From JANDLT01 sp041743485 (GTDB taxonomy: Bacteria; Acidobacteriota; Blastocatellia; Pyrinomonadales; Pyrinomonadaceae): 11,225 bases of DNA. Positions within the stretch are counted from its first letter, which is position 1, and each line of letters starts with the position of its first letter. The notes under the pieces are model-generated. The model was not told where the DNA came from. It was given only the letters and a program-made list of their open reading frames with translations, and made no database searches. The DNA is taken from NCBI GenBank assembly GCA_041743485.1, contig JBGTMR010000132.1:1-11225 (forward strand), given 5' to 3'. The position numbers and the translations under genes are program-made. Positions 1 through 6,755 of the stretch are shown one piece after another.

Positions 1-732
1 GACTACGCGACGATTCCGGCGGAGCGCGAACTTATCGAAGCGAGACCGCCGAGTTTATTGCACCCGATGGGGACTGACCCGCAAGGGCGCGACATTCTCG
101 CGCGCGTGTTGTACGGCGGCAGAATCAGCCTCATGGTCGGCATCATCTCGACGTTCGTTTCGCTTCTCATCGGCGTCACTTACGGCAGCGTCGCTGGGTA
201 TCTCGGCGGGCGCATAGACAGCGTGATGATGCGTGTGGTTGATGTGCTGTTTGCGATTCCTTACATGATGCTCGTCATCGTGTTATTGGCGTTGTTTGAA
301 AAATCTTTATTCTTACTTTTCGCCGCGCTCGGTGCGGTGTCGTGGTTGACGATGGCGCGCATCGTGCGCGGGCAGGTTCTGTCACTCAAGCATCAGGAAT
401 TTGTCGAAGCCGCACGCTCTATCGGTGTGCCGACGTGGAAGATAATAATGCGGCATCTCGTACCGAACACGCTAAGTCCGGTTATCGTGTATGCGACGCT
501 GACCGTGCCGAGTGTAATGTTGCAGGAAGCCTTTTTGAGTTACTTGGGATTGGGCGTGCAAGCACCGCTTTCATCGTGGGGAACGCTCGCGTCGGAAGGG
601 GCGCAGAACATCGCTATCTTTCCATGGATGATGATTTTCCCCGGCGTCGTGATGGCACTCACGCTGTTCTCTTTGAACTTCGTCGGTGACGGTTTGCGCG
701 ACGCTCTCGACCCGCAGATGAGAAAGAGTTAG
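1..732 (+). CDS. dppC: ABC dipeptide/oligopeptide transporter permease, DppC/OppC-like (5' end outside window)
   Basis: This is an inner-membrane permease subunit of a peptide-type ABC importer; it would pair with a DppB-like permease (presumably upstream, outside the window) and the two ATPases that follow. The frame is open from base 1, giving 243 visible residues against about 280-300 for the family, so only the short N-terminal tail and first membrane segment are missing. A TTG at 58 is not the true start, because family-like sequence (a PPSLLHPMGTDPQGRD stretch, the usual HP-GTD--GRD motif of DppC) runs through it. About five hydrophobic segments are visible. The cytoplasmic EAA loop that docks on the ATPases is clear near base 406 (EAARSIGVPTWKII, then LVPN). 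The C-terminus is the usual short tail after a GDGLRDALDP motif. The family call is firm; the substrate (dipeptide, oligopeptide, nickel or another small peptide-like compound) cannot be read from sequence. Confidence 0.95.
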   Translation, partial: DYATIPAERELIEARPPSLLHPMGTDPQGRDILARVLYGGRISLMVGIISTFVSLLIGVTYGSVAGYLGGRIDSVMMRVVDVLFAIPYMMLVIVLLALFEKSLFLLFAALGAVSWLTMARIVRGQVLSLKHQEFVEAARSIGVPTWKIIMRHLVPNTLSPVIVYATLTVPSVMLQEAFLSYLGLGVQAPLSSWGTLASEGAQNIAIFPWMMIFPGVVMALTLFSLNFVGDGLRDALDPQMRKS

Positions 733-741
733 GCGGAATTG

Positions 742-829
742 ATTCATTGGTTCATCGGCTCATTGACTCAATGAAAAGCGGAAGGTCTTTAATTCTTAAA
801 TGAATCAATGAGCCGATGAACCAATGAAT
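742..829. repeat. Long inverted repeat built of 8-bp units, covering the dppD-like start codon
   Basis: A perfect 25-bp arm at 742-766 is the reverse complement of 805-829. Allowing one mismatch (767/804), the arms extend to 742-770 and 801-829, i.e. 28 of 29 pairs with a 30-base loop. Each arm is itself a degenerate tandem repeat of an octamer: left units ATTCATTG, GTTCATCG, GCTCATTG, ACTCAATG; the right arm mirrors them (AATGAATC, AATGAGCC, GATGAACC, AATGAATG). The ATG of the downstream ATPase (824-826) is inside the right arm, so in an mRNA running through from the permease gene it would be paired. There is no T-run after the stem as in a classical terminator. It could attenuate or lower translation of the ATPase relative to the permease, or be a mobile repeat that landed here. 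Confidence 0.9.
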
Positions 830-1927
830 GAATCCACCTTATTGTCGGTCAAAAATCTTGCCACACACTTCGCCACCGAAGAGGGAATCATACGCGCGGT
901 TGATGGCGTTAGTTTTGAACTCAAACGCGGCGAGACGCTCGGCATCGTCGGTGAATCGGGTTCGGGTAAATCGGTGACGAATCTTTCCGTTTTGAGATTG
1001 ATTCCAGAACCGCCCGGACGCATCGCGGGCGGCGAAGTCATCTTCAACGGGCAAGACCTTTACGCGCTCACGAATGAGGAGATGCGAAAGATTCGTGGGC
1101 GGCGCATTGCGATGATTTTTCAAGACCCTATGACATCGCTCAATCCGTTTATGCGAATCTCGAAGCAGCTGATGGAGATTACGCAGCTTCATCTCGGCTA
1201 TTCAAAATCGAAGGCTTACGAACATGCCGTAGAAATGCTCGAACTCGTCGGGATTCCCGATGCGCGCTCGCGTGTTGATTCTTACCCGCACGAGTTTTCC
1301 GGCGGAATGCGCCAGCGCGTGATGATTGCGATGGCTCTTTCATGCGAACCGGAATTGCTCATCGCCGACGAACCGACGACCGCTCTCGATGTCACGATTC
1401 AAGCGCAGATTCTCGAACTCATTAAAGACCTTAAACGCAAAACCGGAACGAGCGTCATCCTCATCACGCATGATTTAGGAGTCGTCGCAGGGATGACCGA
1501 TCACATCATCGTGATGTACGCCGGACGGATTTTTGAACAGGCACGCACACTTGATTTGTTTCGCGCTCCGGCGAATCCGTACACGAAAGGCTTGTTGCGT
1601 TCCGTCCCCGACCCGACTTCGGAACAAGGGGAGTTGTATCAAATACCGGGCTTGCCGCCCGACCTTGCGAATTTGCCGAAAGGGTGTCCGTTCGCCGCGC
1701 GGTGTGAACGCGCCGAAGAAATATGCGGGCGCGAGTATCCGCCGTTTGTCGAAGTCGCCCCCGACCATAATTCCTTATGCCACTTCGCCCATGAAGTTTA
1801 TGCGGCATCGAAGTTTGAGCGAGAATCACGAATGACCGCTTCATCAGCAACGGGCGATGCCGTGCTTCCCGTGACGAATCAAAACGTACCTTCCGATACT
1901 TCACTTGCAAACGAGAATCTTCGATGA
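824..1927 (+). CDS. dppD: Peptide ABC transporter ATP-binding protein, DppD/OppD-like
   Basis: This 367-residue cytoplasmic ATPase powers the permease encoded just upstream, as half of a heterodimer with the next gene product. Visible motifs: Walker A GESGSGKS (residues 43-50), Q-loop Q100, signature SGGMRQR (159-165), Walker B LLIADEP (178-184) and H-loop H216. The C-terminal oligopeptide/dipeptide transporter domain follows (PYTKGLL near 252). It carries four cysteines, C288, C294, C301 and C319; in characterised DppD proteins such a set binds a [4Fe-4S] cluster, so this is likely here. A polar tail of about 45 residues after the last cysteine is not typical. ATG at 824 is the first possible start, since an in-frame TGA lies at 809-811, and it gives the usual short lead into LLSVKNLATHF. 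No good Shine-Dalgarno sequence is visible, and the start lies in a long inverted repeat. The stop overlaps the next start as ATGA. Confidence 0.95.
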   Translation: MNESTLLSVKNLATHFATEEGIIRAVDGVSFELKRGETLGIVGESGSGKSVTNLSVLRLIPEPPGRIAGGEVIFNGQDLYALTNEEMRKIRGRRIAMIFQDPMTSLNPFMRISKQLMEITQLHLGYSKSKAYEHAVEMLELVGIPDARSRVDSYPHEFSGGMRQRVMIAMALSCEPELLIADEPTTALDVTIQAQILELIKDLKRKTGTSVILITHDLGVVAGMTDHIIVMYAGRIFEQARTLDLFRAPANPYTKGLLRSVPDPTSEQGELYQIPGLPPDLANLPKGCPFAARCERAEEICGREYPPFVEVAPDHNSLCHFAHEVYAASKFERESRMTASSATGDAVLPVTNQNVPSDTSLANENLR

Positions 1928-3090
1928 GCCTTCAACCACAAGTTTCAAACGCGAACCCGCCGTTGCCCGTTCACGCCCAAACAGACACAAGCGAAAACGC
2001 TTTGCTTTCGGTGCGCGATTTGAAAGTGCATTTCGACCTTGGAGGTGGCGGTGTGTTCGACAAGCTGACGGGCAAAGGTGAGCGGCGCGTGGTGAAGGCT
2101 GTGGACGGTGTATCGCTCGATATTCACGCGGGTGAAACGCTCGGACTCGTCGGTGAATCCGGTTGCGGCAAGTCAACTTTGGGACGCTCGATTTTGCGTT
2201 TGACCGAACCGACAAGCGGCGAAGTGATTTACAAAAACAAGAATCTCGCACGGCTTTCGTCACGCGAAATGCGACTTGAACGAAGGCATTTGCAGATGAT
2301 TTTCCAAGACCCTTACGCCTCGCTCAACCCGCGCATGACGGTCGGGCAAATCATCTCCGAACCGATTGAAACTTTCAGGCTCGCACACGGGCAAGAGAAA
2401 GAACGCTTGGTGCGCGAGTTAATGGAGAAAGTCGGGTTGAGCGCGCGTTTCATCAAACGCTATCCGCACGAGTTTTCCGGCGGGCAGCGTCAACGCATCG
2501 GCATCGCCCGCGCCCTCGCCGTGAATCCCGACTTCATCGTCGCGGACGAACCGATTTCCGCGCTCGACGTTTCGATTCAAGCTCAAATCATGAACTTGAT
2601 GGATAAGTTACAGCGCGAGATGAATCTGACTTATCTTTTCATCTCGCACGATTTGCGCGCCGTGCGTCACGTCTCCGACCGCGTTGCCGTGATGTACCTT
2701 GGCAAAATCGTCGAACTCGGTGCGGCAAGGGAAGTTTATGAAGAACCGTTGATGCCGTACACGAAGGCACTGATTTCCGCCGCCCCCGTGCCTGACCCGG
2801 AAAAGGAAGCGACGCGCCAACGCATCGTTTTACAAGGCGATGTGCCGTCGCCAATCAACCCGCCTTCCGGGTGCCGCTTTCACACGCGCTGCCCGTTCAT
2901 GGTCGCTGAGTGCAAAAACGTCGAACCGTCTTTAGTCGAAATCCGCCCGCGCCACTTCGCGGCGTGCATCCGCATCAGTCCCGATGAACCGCACATCGAA
3001 ACGGTCGCGCCCGGTGCGACGCCCGGTCTTAAATACGCGAGAGAACACAACGCAACCCAAACGCATACTGAATCACAATCCTCATCCTAG
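1924..3090 (+). CDS. dppF: Peptide ABC transporter ATP-binding protein, DppF/OppF-like
   Basis: This 388-residue protein is the second ATPase of the importer. Its start overlaps the previous stop by four bases (ATGA), a sign of translational coupling. Motifs: Walker A GESGCGKST (77-85), Q-loop Q128, signature SGGQRQR (185-191), Walker B FIVADEP (204-210), H-loop H242. The stretch between the first strand and Walker A (GGGGVFDKLTGKGERRVVKAVDG, from residue 40) is the longer insert typical of DppF/OppF and separates it from DppD. The C-terminal domain has four cysteines C317, C323, C330 and C348 with the same spacing (CX5CX6CX17C) as the preceding ATPase. The first 25 residues are polar and rich in N, P and Q, longer than usual. 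With permease and both ATPases here, the missing DppB permease and substrate-binding protein should lie upstream of the window. Confidence 0.95.
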   Translation: MSLQPQVSNANPPLPVHAQTDTSENALLSVRDLKVHFDLGGGGVFDKLTGKGERRVVKAVDGVSLDIHAGETLGLVGESGCGKSTLGRSILRLTEPTSGEVIYKNKNLARLSSREMRLERRHLQMIFQDPYASLNPRMTVGQIISEPIETFRLAHGQEKERLVRELMEKVGLSARFIKRYPHEFSGGQRQRIGIARALAVNPDFIVADEPISALDVSIQAQIMNLMDKLQREMNLTYLFISHDLRAVRHVSDRVAVMYLGKIVELGAAREVYEEPLMPYTKALISAAPVPDPEKEATRQRIVLQGDVPSPINPPSGCRFHTRCPFMVAECKNVEPSLVEIRPRHFAACIRISPDEPHIETVAPGATPGLKYAREHNATQTHTESQSSS

Positions 3091-3196
3091 ACAGGGTGCA
3101 ATTTGCGCGTGCAATCCGGCGCAACGGCGAGATTCAATGATTCTCACCTTCACCTTCGCTGAAATCAGGTTCGCATTCGTTATATTCTAATACTCA

Positions 3197-3339
3197 CCAC
3201 GCTATCCGAACTTGGGAGCGTGGCGCAAGTTTTAGCATGGCGTGTGAGACTTGCCGCCCGGCAGTTTCGATGCCTATACTTGGGTTACCGAACATACCTG
3301 CAAGAAGCGTGCGGCTCGAATGTGATGTAAATGTCTCAC
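3197..3339 (+). ncRNA. Candidate structured RNA (leader or small RNA), family unassigned
   Basis: Several helices can be drawn by eye. CCACGCT (3197-3203) pairs with AGCGTGG (3217-3223). Partly exclusive with it, GGC-GCAAGTTTTA (3222-3234) pairs with 3245-3258 through one bulged C, capped by a 10-base loop. A small hairpin GGCA/TGCC (3260-3263 and 3271-3274) follows. GTGAGAC (3244-3250) can pair with GTCTCAC (3333-3339), and CGCATTCG (3172-3179) with CGAATGTG (3317-3324), as alternatives. After the hairpins comes GGGTTAC (3282-3288), a heptamer also found in the 3' side of the central bubble of E. coli and B. subtilis 6S RNA. That is a hint only: I could not draw the long closing stem expected for 6S RNA. 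It does not match the c-di-GMP riboswitch (GEMM) core. Strand and boundaries are uncertain. Confidence 0.25.
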
Positions 3340-3378
3340 CGGGAATTTCTTGTAATGTCAATCAGGTCAGACTTTACC

Positions 3379-3397
3379 GACGCCTCTTACCGGCGTC
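3379..3397 (+). other. Small stem-loop just before the diguanylate cyclase start
   Basis: GACGCC (3379-3384) and GGCGTC (3392-3397) form a 6-bp GC-rich stem with a 7-base loop, 28 bases before the preferred ATG at 3426. There is no T-run, so a terminator is unlikely. It could influence ribosome access or be chance. Confidence 0.35.
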
Positions 3398-3425
3398 ACG
3401 TCAGGTTGTGTTTCTCTGTTCCGCG

Positions 3426-5603
3426 ATGGATAACACGCAAGCCACCGATGACGCTGCACACGAAACTTCCCCCGCTTCGCCCGTTTCCGAAGTCGGGGAA
3501 CTTCTAGCCGCCGCCGCGCAGCACACCTCCGACATGGCATTGCTCGCCGTATCGGGTCAGCAACCGCCGTCCCTCGCACAAGTCAACCAGAACTCGTTTT
3601 GCCACGCGATACAATCGTCGCCGCGACACGCGCACTTATGCGAACCGTTTTGCGGGCAAGCTTTTTATCGCGCTTTAGATAATGGTGACGCCGCAAGTTA
3701 CCGGTGTCACGCCGGATTCGATTGCCGTGCGATACGCATCGCCCCGCATCATGGACGACAAATCGCCGTCATTGCCGGAAGAACTTTCACCGAAAGCCAT
3801 GCGTATCGAAAACTAGAACAGCGTGTTCTTCACGGTGACTTACAGGATTTAGCTTCCGCCGGATTGTTTGACCGGATTCACTTATTGTCAAAACGTGATT
3901 ACGAACAAAACATTGAGCGCGTTATCGGAATATTGAAGGGTTACGGCAGCAACAGCATCACCAGCGGGCAAGAAAGCAATATCGCTATGGAATCAGTTTC
4001 GCCGCCAAACATCAAGAATTTATCGGACAGCAGTTCGTCCAATAGCGCGAATGGTGCGAACGGTGCGAAAGCACCCACGCTTGGCAACACGCTTGAAACG
4101 AGTGTCGCGCAACTTTTGCTGACCGTCGGGAGGACAATCAAGGAAGCGTGCAACTTAATTACCGATGTTCTCGCCGGAACTCATAGCATCAAAACTTCGT
4201 TGCTTTGCTTGCGATTTAACGATGCGTTAATCAGCATCACCGTGTGCGGTGATGACGCGAATAAAAGTTTTGCGATTGATTTGGAAGATTCACGATTGCT
4301 GGAAGCAGGGCAGAAAAACGAGTGGTTGAAAATCGAACATGCGGATGATAGTTCGGCTCAAGGCTTTTCAATTCGCATCGTTTCGCCGGATGAAAAGAAT
4401 GCGGAAAATGCTGCCCAAATGTTTCCGCTTGTCGTCGGTAATGAAGTACGCGGAGCATTGGTTATCGGTGACAAACTCGACGATACGCAACGGCACACGC
4501 TCGCCGCGTTCTGTCACGAAATCGCCGTCCCGTTTGAAGTTTTGCGTTTGCGCGAGGAGGTCGAACGCCGCACACGACTCGAATTACATTTGAGCCGTTT
4601 CACCGAACATCTCAATCGCGTCGAACCGGATGACGCTTATTTTGCCGTCCTCCAACATTCGTCCGAACTCGTCGGAGCGGAGCGCAGTTCGTTATTTCTA
4701 TACGATGAAGCCTCAAACGAATTGACCGGACGTGCCGCTTTAGGACCGCGCGCCGAACTCGCGCGTAATGCCCGCATACGTCTTGGCGACGGCGTTTCCG
4801 GCACGGTCTTGCGCGAAGGGCGTGCGCTTGTTGTGCGTAACCTGCGGGCTGAGACGACGGGACACACGCCCGCACCGGCGGAGCATTCTTATAAAACAGA
4901 TTCGTTTATCAGTATGCCGATTATCGTCGGCAGTCGGCGCGTCGGGGTGCTTAACGTCACGGATAAATTCGGCGGCGGGTTTTACAACGACCTTGACCTC
5001 GACATGCTGCAATCGCTCGCACCGCAAATCGCACTAGCACTTGACCGTGCCGAATGGCATAACAAAGCTTCGCAGTTTCGCAAACTCTCAATCACCGATT
5101 CACTGACGAATCTCCTCAATCGTCGTTACCTCGAAGAGCGTCTGAGCGAAGAGGTCGAACGCTCGAAACGTCACGATTTTTCGATGTGTTTTATGATGAT
5201 TGATATTGACGACTTCAAACTTTATAACGACCGCAACGGGCATCAAGCGGGCGACCTCGCGCTCGAATTGACCGCGCAAAACCTTAAGTCAGCACTGCGC
5301 GCCGCCGACACCGCCGCGCGCTATGGTGGCGAAGAGTTCAGCGTCCTTCTGCCGCAGACGACAATCGAGGAAGCCCAAATCATCGCCGAACGCATCCGTC
5401 GCCGCGTCGAACGCACGCGCTACCCGAACAGCGAACTTCAACCGCTCGGCGCAATCACGGTCAGCATCGGCATCTCGGCTTTCGCGCCCGGAGTTGAAAC
5501 CTTAAAAGCTGTCATCAGCCACGCCGACCAAGCCCTCTACATCGCCAAACATCTCGGCAAAAACCGCATTCACGTTGCATCTTCGGCAACGACAGAAAAG
5601 TAG
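3426..5603 (+). CDS. Diguanylate cyclase with PocR-like, GAF and GGDEF domains
   Basis: The protein (725 residues from the preferred ATG) probably makes cyclic di-GMP from two GTP in response to a small-molecule or redox signal. Domains: a PocR-like ligand-binding domain at about 20-140, with cysteine-rich segments FCHAI, HLCEPFC and YRCHAGFDC (C59, C72, C76, C94, C100); a low-complexity S/N/G/A linker around 190-220; a weak first GAF-like domain at about 225-380; a clearer GAF domain at about 385-540 (GDGVSGTVLREGRALVV, FISMPIIVGSRRVGVLNVTD); then GGDEF from about 548. The catalytic motif is GGEEF at 634-638, the metal-site aspartates are in MIDIDDFK, and the inhibitory I-site RAAD (625-628) stands at the canonical five-residue distance. 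No membrane segment is visible, so it should be cytoplasmic. The start is uncertain: the frame is open to ATG 3237, but ATG 3426 gives the more natural acidic N-terminus; neither has a strong ribosome binding site. Confidence 0.9.
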   Translation: MDNTQATDDAAHETSPASPVSEVGELLAAAAQHTSDMALLAVSGQQPPSLAQVNQNSFCHAIQSSPRHAHLCEPFCGQAFYRALDNGDAASYRCHAGFDCRAIRIAPHHGRQIAVIAGRTFTESHAYRKLEQRVLHGDLQDLASAGLFDRIHLLSKRDYEQNIERVIGILKGYGSNSITSGQESNIAMESVSPPNIKNLSDSSSSNSANGANGAKAPTLGNTLETSVAQLLLTVGRTIKEACNLITDVLAGTHSIKTSLLCLRFNDALISITVCGDDANKSFAIDLEDSRLLEAGQKNEWLKIEHADDSSAQGFSIRIVSPDEKNAENAAQMFPLVVGNEVRGALVIGDKLDDTQRHTLAAFCHEIAVPFEVLRLREEVERRTRLELHLSRFTEHLNRVEPDDAYFAVLQHSSELVGAERSSLFLYDEASNELTGRAALGPRAELARNARIRLGDGVSGTVLREGRALVVRNLRAETTGHTPAPAEHSYKTDSFISMPIIVGSRRVGVLNVTDKFGGGFYNDLDLDMLQSLAPQIALALDRAEWHNKASQFRKLSITDSLTNLLNRRYLEERLSEEVERSKRHDFSMCFMMIDIDDFKLYNDRNGHQAGDLALELTAQNLKSALRAADTAARYGGEEFSVLLPQTTIEEAQIIAERIRRRVERTRYPNSELQPLGAITVSIGISAFAPGVETLKAVISHADQALYIAKHLGKNRIHVASSATTEK

Positions 5604-5615
5604 AAAGTAGAAAGT

Positions 5616-5664
5616 CGAAAATCGAAAGTTAAAACAACCGCCTTGTCTTAACTTTCGATTTTCG
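5616..5664. terminator. Hairpin of 7-bp repeat units between convergent genes, possible two-way terminator
   Basis: CGAAAATCGAAAGTTAA (5616-5632) is perfectly complementary to 5648-5664. After one mismatch, ACAA (5634-5637) pairs with TTGT (5643-5646), leaving a CCGCC loop. The stem of about 21 pairs starts 12 bases after the cyclase stop and ends 23 bases before the stop of the opposing FHA gene, the right place to end both transcripts. No run of T follows on either strand, so intrinsic termination would be weak. The arms are degenerate 7-mers (GTAGAAA, GTAGAAA, GTCGAAA, ATCGAAA, GTTAAAA from 5601 on; TTTCG-type units to about 5685). Confidence 0.6.
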
Positions 5665-5687
5665 CCCTTCGACTTTCGAGTTTCCCT

Positions 5688-6536
5688 TCACGGTTGTATC
5701 CGCAATGTAAAACTGCATATCCCGATTTTCTGGTCGGGTGACACGGGAGTCGGTGCTTCGCGTGAGGCTTCGCTTCCGGCGACGAGTGTCGGGTTGCGCC
5801 CTTTCGATGTCAGCCAGTAGCGGCTGTTTTCGTCGCGCGTCAGAACGGCGTGGATGCGACTGACTTCCGGGTCGCCTTTAATCGGCACATCAACCGGAAT
5901 CGCCTGTGAGCCGCGCCCGATAGTGACTTCTTCTTTCATGACCGGAACGACGGCTTGACGCACGCCGCCATGCCAGACTTCGATTGAAAAGAGCGTCGCG
6001 GGGCGGGCGCGTACCTGCGTCACATCGCCTTCGGGTGATGAATCATCGGTTGATGCGAGTTGAGCGGCGGCGGCGGAAGCCGTCGGCGTCGCTGTCACAC
6101 GCGGCATCACCATCGTATTGCTGGTTTCGGTTTCGTCCCACACGGGTTGAACGCGAAACTCGCCCTTTTCCAGAGTACCGTCAACGCGCAGTTCGACGGC
6201 AAAGGATTTCGTGGCGAGTTGCGTGTGTCCGGCAAGTTCGCGGGCGCGGTCTGATAGAACGTGAAACAAGCCCTGTTCAAGCCCGCGCCGTTTTTCACCG
6301 CGCCATTCCTTATCGTCTTCGGCACTAAGATAAACGATGTATTCGCGCGGGATGAAGGTTTGTCCGCCGGGCGGCGTGAACATTTCGCGCTGCATCACGA
6401 CCTCAACTTCGCGCGCGATACTCACCAAAAATTCCTCCCACACGCGACGCGGCTGCGCCCGTTCGTCAACACTTGCCAACGGGTCTTGAGTTTCAACGCC
6501 GTCAATCCAACGGCGAATGGATTCGAGTAAGCCCAC
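5688..6536 (-). CDS. FHA-domain protein with FhaA-like (DUF3662-type) N-terminal domain
   Basis: A 282-residue cytoplasmic protein likely to bind phosphothreonine on partners of the kinase encoded just upstream. Residues about 33-133 (VWEEFLVSIAREVEVVMQRE, then FIPREYIVYLSAEDD) resemble the DUF3662 domain found at the N-terminus of actinobacterial FhaA. A linker of about 50 residues rich in T, S, A and P follows. The C-terminal FHA domain has GRG at 207-209, SRIHA at 226-230 and the strand-end N248 in GRNPT, so the phosphothreonine-binding residues R208, S226, R227, H229 and N248 all look present. The linker begins with DETETSNT (134-141), an acidic Thr-rich stretch of the kind phosphorylated in GarA-type proteins. 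The start is GTG at 6534-6536: it gives the natural MGLLESIRRWIDG opening and TAA stops lie in frame just upstream; an AGAGAGG sequence is 14 bases away, rather far for a ribosome site. Confidence 0.88.
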   Translation of the reverse strand: MGLLESIRRWIDGVETQDPLASVDERAQPRRVWEEFLVSIAREVEVVMQREMFTPPGGQTFIPREYIVYLSAEDDKEWRGEKRRGLEQGLFHVLSDRARELAGHTQLATKSFAVELRVDGTLEKGEFRVQPVWDETETSNTMVMPRVTATPTASAAAAQLASTDDSSPEGDVTQVRARPATLFSIEVWHGGVRQAVVPVMKEEVTIGRGSQAIPVDVPIKGDPEVSRIHAVLTRDENSRYWLTSKGRNPTLVAGSEASREAPTPVSPDQKIGICSFTLRIQP

Positions 6537-6616
6537 TTCGGATTATTAAACCTCTCTGACGCTTCTTCTGCGTTGAGGAAATGTAAAAGCGATTTTCAAT
6601 ACTTGATGCGACTTAA

Positions 6617-6743
6617 TACTCTGTAATCTAAGTTTCGAGATGTTTTCGATTATCTCAAATTCGGAATGTTCGATTTCAGATTAAAACGAAAAGAAGGAAA
6701 AACACCGAAGCCACGAATCACATGAAACTTAACTTACAGAGTA
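6617..6743. repeat. Inverted repeat with 20-bp arms and 87-bp centre
   Basis: The arm 6617-6636 (TACTCTGTAATCTAAGTTTC) matches the reverse complement of 6724-6743 at 18 of 20 positions, including an unbroken TACTCTGTAA core. Just outside, both arms carry ACTTAAT in the same orientation. The centre has no coding capacity. Size and shape recall a small non-autonomous element or an RNA hairpin in the kinase-FHA transcript; a second copy would be needed to tell. Confidence 0.65.
6704..6730. repeat. Short degenerate tandem repeat, period 9
   Basis: Three consecutive 9-mers, ACACCGAAG, CCACGAATC and ACATGAAAC, share the pattern ACACGAANN and end inside the right arm of the inverted repeat. Short repeats of the CACGAAG type are familiar to me from intergenic DNA of several environmental bacterial phyla, but I cannot cite a named family. 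Three diverged units are near the limit of what can be called. Confidence 0.4.
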
Positions 6744-6755
6744 CTTAATGTTAGG

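Larger units (their letters stand above)
3091..3425 (+). other. 335-bp gap before the diguanylate cyclase, leader-like, with several potential RNA hairpins
   Basis: No convincing gene lies here, although the cyclase frame stays open back to an ATG at 3237; the 63 extra residues look like no known domain and begin without a ribosome binding site. What can be seen: a weak 6-bp stem TTGCGC/GCGCAA (3103-3108 and 3119-3124) just after the ATPase stop, without a T-run; an AT-rich TATATT (3181-3186) that could be a -10 box but has no good -35; and several stems from 3197 on, listed separately. The length and the structure fit a long 5' untranslated leader or an independent small RNA. Confidence 0.5.
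6537..6755. other. 219-bp gap between kinase and FHA genes, AT-rich, mostly an inverted repeat
   Basis: There is no open frame of interest. The gap holds the inverted repeat 6617-6743, an inner 5-bp hairpin GAGAT/ATCTC (6637-6641 and 6652-6656), a short 9-bp-period repeat at about 6704-6730, and, on the minus strand near the FHA start, a purine-rich AGAGAGG. The gap is long enough for a promoter of the FHA gene, but no convincing -35/-10 pair stands out. Confidence 0.6.

Noticed and set aside
3103..3124. Rho-independent terminator after the second ATPase gene
   Set aside because: Stem of only 6 bp with a 10-base loop and no T-run.
2984..3190. 68-residue open frame across the end of the second ATPase gene
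   Set aside because: Mostly overlaps the real gene in another frame, with no start signal or recognisable sequence.
3172..3325. Firm 6S RNA call
   Set aside because: Only the GGGTTAC heptamer and hairpin layout are suggestive; the long closing stem could not be drawn, and a TATATT promoter-like box falls inside the candidate.
3237..3425. N-terminal extension of the diguanylate cyclase from ATG 3237 (63 residues)
   Set aside because: It has no ribosome site, no domain-like sequence and overlaps several potential RNA stems; ATG 3426 gives a more natural start. Not excluded.
3387..3713. Direct repeat TTACCGGCGTCACGTC (3387-3402) and TTACCGGTGTCACGCC (3698-3713), each within a small hairpin
   Set aside because: Fourteen of sixteen matches, but one copy is in coding sequence and such words are common in this composition; probably chance.
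4612..5037. Several minus- and plus-strand open frames inside the cyclase gene
   Set aside because: Arginine-rich shadow frames of a GC-rich gene, without family resemblance.
5634..5697. ACAACCG (5634-5640) and CGGTTGT (5691-5697) as a further inverted repeat
   Set aside because: Only 7 bp, incompatible with the much longer stem 5616-5664, and the second copy is inside the FHA gene.
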